Assembly: GCA_021325655.1 (NCBI GenBank)
Contig: JAJPGT010000063.1
Span: forward strand, 1-64,000
Length of the DNA: 64,000 nt
Origin: Pseudomonadota bacterium
GTDB taxonomy: Bacteria; Chloroflexota; UBA6077; JAJPGT01
Direction of reading: 5' to 3'
A model generated the notes under the pieces. The model worked only from the letters and a program-made list of their open reading frames with translations. It did not search any database and had not been told where the DNA came from. Positions 51,503-60,567 of this stretch are shown one piece after another. Position 1 is the stretch's first letter. The number at the start of each line of letters is the position of its first letter. A program made the translations under genes and the position numbers.

Positions 51503-52912
51503 ATGCCAGCGACAGGACAGCGAGCAGGCCTGACCCGCCGCCAAGCGCTGAGCGGCGCAGCGCTGCTCGGCATGGGGCTGGTGCTCCAGGCGGCGGTCAG
51601 GACCACCCGCGCCGCCCATGCCGAGCCACTCGACGAGCGGGTGAAGATCGCGCACCTGCTGCGACGGGCGGGCTTTGGCGCCAGCCCGCGGGAGCTGGCC
51701 GAGTACCAGGCGCTCGGCCTGAGCGGGGCAGTCGACCGCCTGGTCAATTATGAGCAGGTGCCCAACGTCGAGCTGGAGGTCCGCCTCAACGAGCAGGGGC
51801 TGGACCTGTCGGACCCGCTGGACCTGCGCCGCTGGTGGGTGCTGCGGATGGTCCACACCGCTCGGCCGCTGGAAGAGAAGATGGTGCTGTTCTGGCACGG
51901 GCTGCTGACCTCGTCGCTGGCGAAGGCGATGCCGCCGCTGATGCTGGCGCAGAACCAGTTCTTCCGCGCCCACGCCCTGGACGACTTCCCGAGCATTTTG
52001 AAAGGGATCTCGCGTGACCCGGCGATGATGCGCTGGCTGGACCTGGAGACGAACCGCAAGGGCCACGCCAACGAGAACTTCGCCCGCGAGCTGATGGAGC
52101 TGTTCACCCTGGGGGTGGGCAACTACACCGAGCAGGACGTGCGCGAAGTGGCTCGGGCCTTCACCGGCTGGGCGCTCGACCGCAGCAACCCCGAGGCGCC
52201 CGCCTGGTACTTCAATCAGAACCAGCACGATAGCGGGTTAAAGACGATCCTCGGCCAGACGGGCGCCTTCACCGGCGACGATGCCATCGACATCATCGTC
52301 CGCCAGCCGGCCGCCGCCCGCTTCATCTCCACCAAGCTGTTCCGCTTCTTCGCCTACCCAGACCCGGAGCCAGAGGTGATCGACGACCTCGCGGCGACGT
52401 TCACCAGCAGCGGCTTCTCCATCCGGGCGGTCGTGCAGCGGATCCTCAGCTCGGACGCCTTTTTCTCCGACCGTGCCTACCGGGCGATCATCAAGAGCCC
52501 GACCGACCTGGTGGTGGGGACGGCGCGGACGCTGGAGCTGGAGACGATCGGCACCCCGCTGGTCCAGGCGATCGACGCGATGGGGCAGACGCTGCTGCTG
52601 CCACCGAACGTCGCCGGCTGGCCCGGCGGACCGGCCTGGATGGGCACCGGCGCCTGGCTGGCCCGGATGAACTTCGCCAATCGCGTCAGCTCCGGCCAGG
52701 TCGGCACCCCGGCGCCGGGGAGCCTGCTCACCCAGCTTGGCTCAGGCGGCGACCCGGTCGGCACGCTCGTGGATGGGCTGCTGGACGGGGTGCTGGGTCA
52801 GCCGCAGCGCGACGTGCTCGCCAGCTACCTCGCCGCTGCCCCAGACACCGAGGAGCGGCAGCGCGGGCTGGTCTACCTGGCGATGGCCCTGCCCGAATAT
52901 CACCTGGCCTGA
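51503..52912 (+). CDS. DUF1800-family exported protein
   Basis: Proteins of this family are exported and of unknown function, often paired with a DUF1501 protein. The N-terminus has a Tat-type signal (LTRRQALSGAALLGMGLVLQ). Family strings are IAHLLRRAGFGASPRELAEY, KMVLFWHGLLTSS, NENFARELMELFTLGVGNYTE (in parts) and LLLPPNVAGWPGG near the C-terminus. It is 469 residues long. ATG 51503 follows AGGGAGAA. It is 26 bases upstream of the DUF1501 gene, so the two are made together. Confidence 0.9.
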   Translation: MPATGQRAGLTRRQALSGAALLGMGLVLQAAVRTTRAAHAEPLDERVKIAHLLRRAGFGASPRELAEYQALGLSGAVDRLVNYEQVPNVELEVRLNEQGLDLSDPLDLRRWWVLRMVHTARPLEEKMVLFWHGLLTSSLAKAMPPLMLAQNQFFRAHALDDFPSILKGISRDPAMMRWLDLETNRKGHANENFARELMELFTLGVGNYTEQDVREVARAFTGWALDRSNPEAPAWYFNQNQHDSGLKTILGQTGAFTGDDAIDIIVRQPAAARFISTKLFRFFAYPDPEPEVIDDLAATFTSSGFSIRAVVQRILSSDAFFSDRAYRAIIKSPTDLVVGTARTLELETIGTPLVQAIDAMGQTLLLPPNVAGWPGGPAWMGTGAWLARMNFANRVSSGQVGTPAPGSLLTQLGSGGDPVGTLVDGLLDGVLGQPQRDVLASYLAAAPDTEERQRGLVYLAMALPEYHLA

Positions 52913-52938
52913 ACGGCTCGGCGCGCACAGGAGGCTGC

Positions 52939-54174
52939 ATGCTGACACGACGATCCTTCCTCAAGCGTTCACTCGCCACCGCACCGAGCGCCCTGCTCGT
53001 CCCGGCGCTGTTCGAGCGCGCAGTCGCGCTCGCGGCTCAGGAGCGCTCCACCCCGGTCGGAGTGAGCAATACCGGCCGGACGCTGATCGTGATCCAGATG
53101 GCCGGTGGCAACGATGGGCTCAACACTGTGGTTCCTTACACCGACGGCCGCTACCACGACCTGCGCCCGCGCATTGGCCTCGCCCCGGAAACGGTGCTGC
53201 CGCTCAACGATCGGCTCGGCCTGCACCCCTCGCTCGGCGGACTCAAGGCGCTCTGGGACAGTGGTGCCCTCGCGGTGGTGGAGAACGTCGGCTACGAGAA
53301 CCCCAGCCTGTCGCACTTCGAGGCGATGCACATCTGGGAGACGGCCGATCCGCTGGCCAAGGCATCGCAGGGCTGGCTCGCCAGTCTGGTGGATGTCGGC
53401 GGACACCCGTTCGAGGCGCTGAACTTCGGCACCTCGCTCTCCCCGGCGTTGTGCTGCCCGGTCGTCCCACCTCCGACGGTGACGAGCCCGGATGCCTACC
53501 GGCTGCTGCCCGACCCACAGTTCCCGCGCGGCGAGCCGGCGCGGACCCAGGCGCTGCAGCAGCTCTACGCCGCGTACGAGCCGCCGGCTCCCTACGCGGC
53601 GCTGCTGGAGGCGGCGGCGACCAGCGCCCAGGAGAGTGCCCAGCAGCTCAAGACGCTTACCGCCGGCTACGCCCCGACGGTCCAGTATCCCGCCACCCCG
53701 TTGGCGCGCGGGCTGCAGGTGTTCGCCGCGCTCATCGCCCGCGACGCCGGTCTGCGCGTCGGCTACACGCTGCTCGGCGGCTTCGACACCCATTCCAACC
53801 AGGCGCAGCAGCACGCCCGCCAGCTCCAGACGCTCGGCGACGCGGTGAGCGCCTTCTACCAGGACCTTCAGGCGCAGGGGAAGGCGCAGGACGTGCTGGT
53901 GATGACCTGGTCCGAGTTCGGCCGGCGCGCGGCCGAGAATGCCAGTCTGGGCACCGACCATGGAACCGCCGCGCCGCTGTTCCTGCTCGGCGGCCGGGTG
54001 TGCGGCGGCCTCTATGGCGACCCACCCGACCTGGGGAATCTGGACAACGGCAACCTGCGCTACAGCACGGATTTCCGTTCGGTCTACGCCACAGTGCTGG
54101 AAGGCTGGCTCGGCGCCGACTCGTCGGCCATACTCGGCAGCCGCTACGACACGCTGCCCGCGCTCACTACCTGA
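52939..54174 (+). CDS. DUF1501-family exported protein
   Basis: This is the usual partner of DUF1800 proteins; the fold is related to the alkaline phosphatase/sulfatase superfamily. It begins with a Tat signal (LTRRSFLKRSLATAPSALLV). Core strings are LIVIQMAGGNDGLNTVVPY, LHPSLGGLKALWDSGALAVV, GFDTHSNQ and MTWSEFGRRAAEN followed by GTDHGTAAPLFLLGG, which hold the putative metal or active-site His residues. The length of 411 residues is normal. ATG follows AGGAGG. Confidence 0.92.
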   Translation: MLTRRSFLKRSLATAPSALLVPALFERAVALAAQERSTPVGVSNTGRTLIVIQMAGGNDGLNTVVPYTDGRYHDLRPRIGLAPETVLPLNDRLGLHPSLGGLKALWDSGALAVVENVGYENPSLSHFEAMHIWETADPLAKASQGWLASLVDVGGHPFEALNFGTSLSPALCCPVVPPPTVTSPDAYRLLPDPQFPRGEPARTQALQQLYAAYEPPAPYAALLEAAATSAQESAQQLKTLTAGYAPTVQYPATPLARGLQVFAALIARDAGLRVGYTLLGGFDTHSNQAQQHARQLQTLGDAVSAFYQDLQAQGKAQDVLVMTWSEFGRRAAENASLGTDHGTAAPLFLLGGRVCGGLYGDPPDLGNLDNGNLRYSTDFRSVYATVLEGWLGADSSAILGSRYDTLPALTT

Positions 54175-54323
54175 GCCCCGGCTCCCTGGCGTGCCTCTTG
54201 CACGAACTGAGGCGCACATGCTGGCGGCGTTCGGATGAGAGGCACGAGGTCCTGCCGGGAACAGGCGCGTCCAGGCGTGGCGAGCGCGCGAGCGCGTCGT
54301 CGCCCCGTCCGAGGAGAGGCGAC

Positions 54324-55043
54324 GTGATCCGCGGCGTCCTGTCCAGCACGCTGCTCGCACTGGGCGGCATGCTGGTGCTGCTGGGGGTGGCAACCGTCGC
54401 CTACGCCCAGTGGGCCGAGTGGCAGCACCAGGCGCAGCAGCCCACAGGCCACAGCGAGGCGCTGCCGGCGCGGCTAGACGTGGCAGCGGCTGAGAGCACG
54501 CCCACGCCGGTCCCAACCCCGCCGACGCCGTGGGCGTTCACTGCCGCCACTCCAACCGCGGGCCCAGAACGGCCCCCGACACCGACACCGACGCCCGTGG
54601 CACGCGATGGGCCGCCGCTCTGGATAGAGATCCCGAGCATCGGGGTGAACAGCCGGGTCATGCCGGTCTGGCCGCGCGACGGAGTCTACACGGTTCCATC
54701 CTGGGACGTTGGGCACCACGCCGACTCAGCTGACCCCGGCGAGTGGGGCAACAGCGTTTACGTTGGCCACGTGGAGACGATCAGCGCCGGCCGGGTCTTC
54801 GCCCGCCTGGCGGACCTCCGGCCCGGCGACGCGGTCTACGTCTACACCAAGCGCTACCGCTTCGACTGGGCTGTGACCGACGTGCGCACTGTCCCGAACA
54901 GCGATACGTCCTTCTTCCGCCAGACGCCCGACGCGCGCATCACCCTGTACACCTGCACCGGCTGGTTCGACCCCACCACTCGCGACTATTCCGAACGCCT
55001 GGTAGTGACCGGTCGTCTGGTCCGCTTCGTCCCCAGGCAGTAA
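54324..55043 (+). CDS. Second sortase, membrane-anchored
   Basis: This sortase has an N-terminal membrane helix (residues 6-29), a Pro/Thr-rich linker and a catalytic domain from about residue 97. The triad is His149 (YVGHVE), Cys211 (LYTCTG) and Arg225 (YSERLVV). It is close to class D/E/F enzymes. GTG 54324 follows GAGGAGAGG. Possible substrates are the LPNTG-tailed CopC protein at 60568-61161 and other surface proteins. It differs from the flagellar sortase at 6074-6790 by its membrane anchor and by the LYTC rather than LITC motif. Confidence 0.9.
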   Translation: MIRGVLSSTLLALGGMLVLLGVATVAYAQWAEWQHQAQQPTGHSEALPARLDVAAAESTPTPVPTPPTPWAFTAATPTAGPERPPTPTPTPVARDGPPLWIEIPSIGVNSRVMPVWPRDGVYTVPSWDVGHHADSADPGEWGNSVYVGHVETISAGRVFARLADLRPGDAVYVYTKRYRFDWAVTDVRTVPNSDTSFFRQTPDARITLYTCTGWFDPTTRDYSERLVVTGRLVRFVPRQ

Positions 55044-55119
55044 GCCGGCACATGGAGCGCTCGCCACTGCGAGCGCGAGCCGGCGAACGCTCCGGGCGAG
55101 AACGGGTGATCCGCAGCCA

Positions 55120-55971
55120 TCAGGCCGCGCGGCGGCGCAGCAGGTAGCCGGCCCCCAGCGAGATGATACCGAGTGTGACCAGTGCTCCCGCGGTGGTCAG
55201 AGGGTCGAGCCCGCCAGCGCGGCCCGCCACCAGAGTGCCGGTGCGTGTCCCGGCGACGCCGGCCCGTCCGGTCGTCCCCGCGGTCGCGCTGGCCCCCGGA
55301 GTGGCGGACGTACCGACCGTTGGCAGACGGGTGCCCCCCATCGCCGTGGTCGTTCCCGGCGTCGCCGCGGCGATCGCCCCGGTGGTCGCTCCGCCGCTGG
55401 TCGCCCCCGCTGCCAAGGTCACGGTGCTCACCGCTGTCGGCCGCGCTGTTGCCACCCCACCCCCCGCCGGGGTCGCGGCGGCGCTCGCCCCGCCCGTCGC
55501 CGCAGCCCCACTCGGCGTGCCGGAAACCGACGCCCCGGTCGAGGTCGTCCCCGCTGCCCCGCCAGTGCTCGGCGCCGTGCCCGCGCTCGTCCCGCTCGTT
55601 GGCAACGCCGCGGGGGTTGGCGCCGCCAGCCCGCCGGTACTGGCCGTCCGGGGTGGAGGCGCGCCCCCGATGCTCGGGGTCGGCGCGGCGCTCGCTTCGG
55701 CGCCCGCCGCGCCGGTCGCTGTCCCGGTCGCCGCGCCGGGGCGAGCGCCCGGGCTCGTGCCGGTGGACAACGATACGGTTGGAATGGGCAGAGGCGAGGG
55801 AGCCGAGACCGCCCCGCCGGACGTCGTGCTCGACGTCTCCACGCCGCCCGGCGCCGTGCCCGAGGTCGTATTCCGGCCGGGTTGCTGCTGCTGCGCGAGC
55901 GCGGGCACGGCCAGCGCCAGACATGCCACCATGCCGGCCACCGCCAGCCCGAGCCTTCGTCCTGTCTGCAT
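55120..55971 (-). CDS. Mucin-like surface protein, Thr/Ala/Gly/Ser/Pro-rich
   Basis: The 283-residue protein has a signal peptide (cleavage near residue 26, ALAQ), about 220 residues of low-complexity Thr/Ala/Gly/Ser/Pro sequence, and a C-terminal membrane helix followed by LLRRRAA. No domain is seen. The Thr/Ser content suggests heavy O-glycosylation. The end resembles a sorting signal by its helix and Arg cluster, but no LPXTG is found at the right place. The start ATG 55971 has AGGAGAGGG before it. It lies convergent with the second sortase gene, which may be meaningful. Confidence 0.7.
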   Translation of the reverse strand: MQTGRRLGLAVAGMVACLALAVPALAQQQQPGRNTTSGTAPGGVETSSTTSGGAVSAPSPLPIPTVSLSTGTSPGARPGAATGTATGAAGAEASAAPTPSIGGAPPPRTASTGGLAAPTPAALPTSGTSAGTAPSTGGAAGTTSTGASVSGTPSGAAATGGASAAATPAGGGVATARPTAVSTVTLAAGATSGGATTGAIAAATPGTTTAMGGTRLPTVGTSATPGASATAGTTGRAGVAGTRTGTLVAGRAGGLDPLTTAGALVTLGIISLGAGYLLRRRAA

Positions 55972-56282
55972 GCGCCCTCTCCTGCGCGTTGAAGCTACGA
56001 GGGAACGGGGCGCCGCACATGCCTCCTCGAAAGAAGGCGGCGAGCGTTCCCGTGATCGGGGTACCTGCCCCGTGCCACCAGCAGGCCAGGTGCAACGCCG
56101 CAAGAGACATGCCATTTTTCGGCCGCCACTCCCCCGCGCGCCGTGCCTTAACCGGACTTTCAAGAGACCGCACAGCCGCGCCAGGAGGCTTCGGGCATGT
56201 GGCCCTGGGCTTGCCAGGATCGCGCGGGCCGGCAGACAATGCGCGGGACAGGGCGCGGCCAGCCTGACTCCTGGAGCGAGAG
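55972..56282. other. Divergent space without recognised sites
   Basis: These 311 bases separate the mucin-like gene from the alpha/beta hydrolase gene. An ATG with a strong GAGGAGG site reads minus strand in another frame, but the long product has no coding character. I see no clear promoter, repeat or RNA gene. Confidence 0.5.
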
Positions 56283-57092
56283 ATGAGCAGCGACATTCTG
56301 ACGTTGCCCGCGCCTGCACCCGACGAGCGGGTTCCCTACGGATCCGACCCGGCCCAGTTTGGCGATCTGCGCCTGCCGGCGGGCAGCGGGCCGCACCCGG
56401 TGGCGGTGGTGATCCACGGCGGCTTCTGGCGGGCGGCCTATAGCCTGGAGCACATCGGGCACCTCTGTGCCGCGCTGACTGCCGCCGGCGTCGCCACCTG
56501 GAGCCTGGAGTATCGCCGCCTGGGGCAGCCCGGCGGCGGCTGGCCCGGGACGCTGCTGGATGTGGGGCAGGGCGTCGATACGCTGCGCGCGATCGCTCCC
56601 GGCCGGCCACTGGACCTGGAGCGAGTGCTCGCCATCGGCCACTCGGCCGGTGGCCACCTGGCGCTCTGGGTCGCCGCCCGGCCGCGCCTCCCCGTGGGCA
56701 GTCCGCTGCACGCACCGTCACCGCTCCCCCTGCGCGGCGCGGTGTCGCTGGCCGGCGTGGCGGACCTGCGTCGCGCCTGGGAGCTCCAGCTCTCGCGTGG
56801 GGTCGTGGAGCAGCTCCTGGACGGCACGCCCATGGCTGTCCCCGAGCGGTATGCCGCCGCCTCGCCGTTCGAGCTGCTGCCGCTGGGCGTCCCCCAGGTG
56901 CTGATCCACGGCACGCAGGACGAGAACGTGCCCTATGAGATCAGCGCGCGCTACCTGCAGCGGGCCAGGGCGTTCGACGATCCCGTCGAGCTGGTCACGC
57001 TCCCGAACACCGGGCACTTCGAGGTGATCGATCCCCGCTCCCACGCCTGGCCCGCGGTACTCGCCGCGGTTCAACGCCTGCTCTGCCGCTGA
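56283..57092 (+). CDS. Alpha/beta hydrolase (BD-FAE/esterase type)
   Basis: The 269-residue enzyme has an oxyanion-hole motif HGGFW near residue 45, nucleophile elbow GHSAGG near 119 (Ser121), acid Asp in IHGTQDENVP and His in TGHFEVIDP. This arrangement is that of the kynurenine formamidase/feruloyl-esterase-like group. The substrate cannot be told. No signal peptide is present, so it acts in the cytoplasm. ATG follows GCGAGAG. It stands alone. Confidence 0.88.
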   Translation: MSSDILTLPAPAPDERVPYGSDPAQFGDLRLPAGSGPHPVAVVIHGGFWRAAYSLEHIGHLCAALTAAGVATWSLEYRRLGQPGGGWPGTLLDVGQGVDTLRAIAPGRPLDLERVLAIGHSAGGHLALWVAARPRLPVGSPLHAPSPLPLRGAVSLAGVADLRRAWELQLSRGVVEQLLDGTPMAVPERYAAASPFELLPLGVPQVLIHGTQDENVPYEISARYLQRARAFDDPVELVTLPNTGHFEVIDPRSHAWPAVLAAVQRLLCR

Positions 57093-57256
57093 GCCCTCCA
57101 GCGTTCGCTGCCGCGGTTGGCACAGGACGTGCGTTCAGCGAAGGCTCAGGCGAGCACCCGGCGGCGCTCGCCAACCTGCTCCGTGGCGTCGGCAGCCGTC
57201 GTACCGTGTAACGCGACGCGAGCTAGACGCGTCAGGTAGGCAACGCTGCTATCTCG

Positions 57257-57288
57257 GCGCCTGGGCGGGGAGCAGCCCGCCCAGGCGC
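57257..57288 (+). repeat. Perfect 13-bp hairpin in front of the FNT-family gene
   Basis: Arms 57257-57269 and 57276-57288 pair exactly around a 6-base loop, 25 bases before the start codon at 57314. It could end the upstream transcript or control the leader of the channel gene. Confidence 0.5.
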
Positions 57289-57313
57289 GTGACTGCGAGA
57301 GGACACACGCCGC

Positions 57314-58141
57314 ATGGGACCGCCGACGAATGTCACCATGCGCACGACAAGCGAGCAGCCGCTGGAGCTGGAGCAGCCGCACGAGATCGTTCAGGAGGCA
57401 TCCGAGGAAGGGCGGGAGCGGCTGGACCGCACCAACCTGGATATCATCCTGACCGCGCTGATCGGCGGGGGCGAGGTGTCGCTGGGTGGGCTGGCGGCGA
57501 TGAGCATCACCGGCCCGGCCCTGGCGGCGTTCCCCGCGCTGGGCCTGTTCGGCGCCCTGGCGCTGGGCGGACTCGCCTTCCCGATCGGGCTGAGCTTCGT
57601 GATCGTCGGACGCTCGGAGCTGTTCACCGAGAACTTCCTGATCCCGGTCGTCTCGGTCTATAAAGGACAGCGCTCGCTCGGGTCGCTGCTCGCGCTCTGG
57701 GGCCTCTCCTGGCTCAGCAACGTGCTCGGCTGTGCGGTCACCTCGCTGCTGCTCAGCGCTCCGCACGTGCTGGGCGATCCTATCCTCACCGGCTATTACG
57801 CCTACGCCGAGTACAAGCTGGCGATGCCACCGCTGGGGCTCTTCTGCTCCGCGATCGTCGCCGGGGCAGCAATGACCGTGCTGACCTGGCTGCTCCTCGC
57901 CGCGCGGCATCCGGTCGCCCGCTTGCTGCTGATCTACGCCGCCGGCTACCTGCTGTACGCGGCGAACCTCTCCCACAGCATCGTCGGAGCCTCGATGCTG
58001 TTCGTCGGCTTCGCTGCCAGCGGCCACACACTGTGGGACGTCCTGGGCTGGATCGTGCTCGCCTCGGCCGGCAACCTGGTCGGCGGCATTGGGCTGGTCA
58101 CCCTGTTTCGCATCCTCCAGGCGAGGGAGAAGCAGCGCTAA
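57314..58141 (+). CDS. Formate/nitrite transporter (FNT) family channel, YfdC-like
   Basis: FNT proteins are pentameric channels for small monovalent acids such as formate or nitrite. The 275-residue protein has six predicted membrane helices after a charged N-terminus of about 45 residues. The string GRSELFTENFLIPV (near residue 97) is typical of the YfdC-type subgroup, and AANLSHSIVGASMLFVGFAASG matches the family's second half. The substrate is unknown. ATG 57314 is preferred; ATG 57338 is possible. Confidence 0.88.
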   Translation: MGPPTNVTMRTTSEQPLELEQPHEIVQEASEEGRERLDRTNLDIILTALIGGGEVSLGGLAAMSITGPALAAFPALGLFGALALGGLAFPIGLSFVIVGRSELFTENFLIPVVSVYKGQRSLGSLLALWGLSWLSNVLGCAVTSLLLSAPHVLGDPILTGYYAYAEYKLAMPPLGLFCSAIVAGAAMTVLTWLLLAARHPVARLLLIYAAGYLLYAANLSHSIVGASMLFVGFAASGHTLWDVLGWIVLASAGNLVGGIGLVTLFRILQAREKQR

Positions 58142-58210
58142 CGCCGGCACGGGGCGGCGCGCCCCCCGCTTCCCAGGCTCAGAGAGGGTAAGGGGGAGAA
58201 CGGCCAGGAA

Positions 58211-59161
58211 TCAGCCAGGCGAGCTATCCGGCGTCTCTCCCTCGGCGCGCTTGCGCCGCCGCGCCAGGCGTCGGGCGCGGCGGCGCATCGCCCGACGGAG
58301 CCGCTTGATCGGCCGCTCGCTGAACGCCTCGGCGTACTGGCGGACGACCACGTCCAGCGGCTCGTCCTCGTCCAGCGCGCCCTCCTGCATCAGGAACCAG
58401 CGGTGCTCGATGACCCAGAGGTACAGGTCCGCCTCGGTGCGGCCCGGGAACTCGCGCAGGATGTCTTCAGAGCGGATGATCTCGACGATCGGCGAGTAGA
58501 CGTGGTCGTACCAGCTCGCCACCGCCTCTGAGTATGGGATCTCGCGCTTCTGCTCGATCCCGAGATACCAGCGGTGGTCGTCGATGTGCCGCAGCAGCTT
58601 TTCGTACTGGCCGGGCAGGGTGAGCTCGATCCGCGCCCCGGGACGGAGCTGAGCGAGCTGGGTCCGCTCGTAGAACTCCAGCGCGTCCTGGCGCCGAATC
58701 CACTCCTCCAGGTCCTCCAGCGACGTGATCGGCGCGGGCGCCTGGACCTCGATGACGTAAGCGTCGATGAACTCCTGCCCATGCTCGCGGGCGACCGAGA
58801 TCCGGTGATTGCCGTCCTTGACGAAGTAAGTCTCGCCGAGCTTGTACAGCTCGACCGGCGGCAGCCGGATCTCCCGGTGATGCGCCCGATCCACGCTCAG
58901 CCAGCGTCCGCGGGTGTAGCTCTGGCTGGGAAGGAACGCTCGATCGAAGTCCCGATAGCGCCCGACGCTGCCAACGATGTGGTCGATGGGCACCGTGCGC
59001 AGGCCACCGTAGTGCTCCACCCGGACGTGGAGCTGCTCCCGGACCTCGTCGAAGCGGAGCAGCTCGTTCTTCCGCCCGGTCAGCCAGCTCCGGATCCGGT
59101 TCCAGAACGCCTTGCGCCGGGCACGCTCGTAGTCGTCGTGGACGAGATGGTCGATTCCCAC
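58211..59161 (-). CDS. ParB-fold domain protein
   Basis: A ParB/sulfiredoxin-like fold is suggested near residues 85-140 by YFVKDGNHRISVAREHG, the family's G-N-H-R core, preceded by PPVELYKLGE. The C-terminal half includes YLWVIEHRWFLMQEGALDEDEP and a very Arg-rich tail that may bind nucleic acid. It is 316 residues. There is no partition context, so it is not a plasmid ParB. It is next to the phosphoesterase gene (16 bases apart), so the two may act together. The start is GTG 59161. Confidence 0.7.
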   Translation of the reverse strand: MGIDHLVHDDYERARRKAFWNRIRSWLTGRKNELLRFDEVREQLHVRVEHYGGLRTVPIDHIVGSVGRYRDFDRAFLPSQSYTRGRWLSVDRAHHREIRLPPVELYKLGETYFVKDGNHRISVAREHGQEFIDAYVIEVQAPAPITSLEDLEEWIRRQDALEFYERTQLAQLRPGARIELTLPGQYEKLLRHIDDHRWYLGIEQKREIPYSEAVASWYDHVYSPIVEIIRSEDILREFPGRTEADLYLWVIEHRWFLMQEGALDEDEPLDVVVRQYAEAFSERPIKRLRRAMRRRARRLARRRKRAEGETPDSSPG

Positions 59162-59177
59162 CTGGCAGTCCCGGGGC

Positions 59178-59855
59178 CTAGGCGTGCTGTGGGCGCGCGG
59201 GCAGGGCGACGGAGCCAGGGAGGGGTACCCGCAGCTCGCGGTAGCCGTAGGCGTTCAGCACCAGGGTGTCCCCGAACCGGGTGCTGGTGGCGGTGCGCCG
59301 GTTGTAGACGTGGCAGTGGCCGTGGAGATGGTAGCGTGGCCGGAAGGTGCCCAGGAGCCAGCGGAACACCGCGAAGCCGCGGTGGCAGCGATCGGGCTCG
59401 TCGTGAATGTTGCGCGGGGGAGCGTGTGTGACCAGGATGTCGAGGTAGCGCCCGTAGCGCGTCTTGTTGGCGAGCAGCCACGGCACGAGCCGGGCCACCT
59501 GCCAGCGCATCTCGGCCTCGCTGTACTGGTACGGCCCGTCGTTGTACCGTGGCGACCCCTCCAGGCCTGCCAGCAGCAGGCCGTGGGCGGAGACCACGCG
59601 GCCGTGGAGATTGACCGCCCCCAGAGCGTAGCCGAGGCCGGCTGCCTCGCTCTCCTTAGGACGCTGGTCATGATTGCCGTTCACGCCGTAGAGCGGCACG
59701 TTGAGCACGCTGATGATGTACTCCAGGTAGTAATCGGGCAGATCCCCGCAGCTTACCACCAGGTCCACGTGTCGGAAGCGCTCGCGGATACCGGGGTCAT
59801 AGAGCAGCGGCTCGACCTGGTCGCTGATCGCGAGAATATTCACCTGCCGCTCCAT
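59178..59855 (-). CDS. Calcineurin-like metallophosphoesterase
   Basis: The 225-residue enzyme has the metal-binding motifs of the superfamily: ISDQVEP (Asp), SCGDLPDYY, GVNGNHD, VTHAPP and HGHCHVYN. The first motif lacks the usual His after Asp (DQ instead of DxH), which may alter one metal site. The substrate is unknown. ATG 59855 gives the natural start; the upstream frame is non-coding. It lies before the ParB-fold gene. Confidence 0.88.
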   Translation of the reverse strand: MERQVNILAISDQVEPLLYDPGIRERFRHVDLVVSCGDLPDYYLEYIISVLNVPLYGVNGNHDQRPKESEAAGLGYALGAVNLHGRVVSAHGLLLAGLEGSPRYNDGPYQYSEAEMRWQVARLVPWLLANKTRYGRYLDILVTHAPPRNIHDEPDRCHRGFAVFRWLLGTFRPRYHLHGHCHVYNRRTATSTRFGDTLVLNAYGYRELRVPLPGSVALPARPQHA

Positions 59856-59973
59856 CGCCCGCACCCGCGCCGCCCCCTTATTGTAGTCGCAACCAGCCGA
59901 GCGGAGCGCGGGGAAACGCAGCGCCCACACCATCCGTGTACACTAGGCTCGCAGGATCGACGCGGTCCCTGGC

Positions 59974-60471
59974 GTGAAGAGATTGGTGGGTTCGCTCGGG
60001 CCCAGGGTGTCCCTGGCAGGCGCGGCTCCAGCGCGGCGCGAGTCGCTGCGCTCGGCTGTGCGCCGCCTGCTGCGTGACGAGGCGCTCGCGCTGCTCACGC
60101 TCTGGATCGCGGTGATGGTTCCGGTCGCCTGCCAGCAGGGCCCTATGGCCCTGTTCTTCTTCGGGGATCACGAGCACCACCTGGCCATCGGGCACGAGGT
60201 GCTGCACCACCAGGCGGCACTATCGCCCCTGCCGGGCACAGACGGCGCCAGCCCGACCGCTCCTGCATCCGCCCCGCAGCAGATGCGCCCAGACGACGAG
60301 AGCACTCCCGCGTTCGCGATTGCGTTCGGCTCGGTGGCCCTGCCTGCGGCGGCACTGCTGCTGCTCGCCCTGTCCGCGGCGGCCGTTAGCCTCAGAGCCC
60401 ACCGCCCACCGGCGGCCGGGGCGCTGCCGCCTCCTGACCAGCCCCCCAGACCCAGCCTCCTCGTCGCGTAA
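59974..60471 (+). CDS. His-rich membrane protein before the copper genes
   Basis: The 165-residue protein has two hydrophobic segments (about 36-55 and 115-140), and between them the cluster GDHEHHLAIGHEVLHH with seven His, which could bind copper or another metal outside the membrane. A Pro-rich C-terminus follows. No family is recognised. It begins with GTG and precedes a CopC-type gene by about 100 bases, so a metal role is plausible. Coding is supported by the membrane pattern. Confidence 0.55.
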   Translation: MKRLVGSLGPRVSLAGAAPARRESLRSAVRRLLRDEALALLTLWIAVMVPVACQQGPMALFFFGDHEHHLAIGHEVLHHQAALSPLPGTDGASPTAPASAPQQMRPDDESTPAFAIAFGSVALPAAALLLLALSAAAVSLRAHRPPAAGALPPPDQPPRPSLLVA

Positions 60472-60567
60472 CCCTTCGGCCGCGTGGCCGAGGACGGACC
60501 GTATCCGTTTCGGGTTCGGCGCTCCGTGGAGTAGCCGAGCCCTCTACTAAGACGCAATGAGGAGAGC

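Noticed and set aside
54986-56296. 436-codon minus-strand frame with a strong ribosome site near 56020
   Set aside because: It runs in another frame through the mucin-like gene, has no signal peptide and only low-complexity Arg/Gly sequence.
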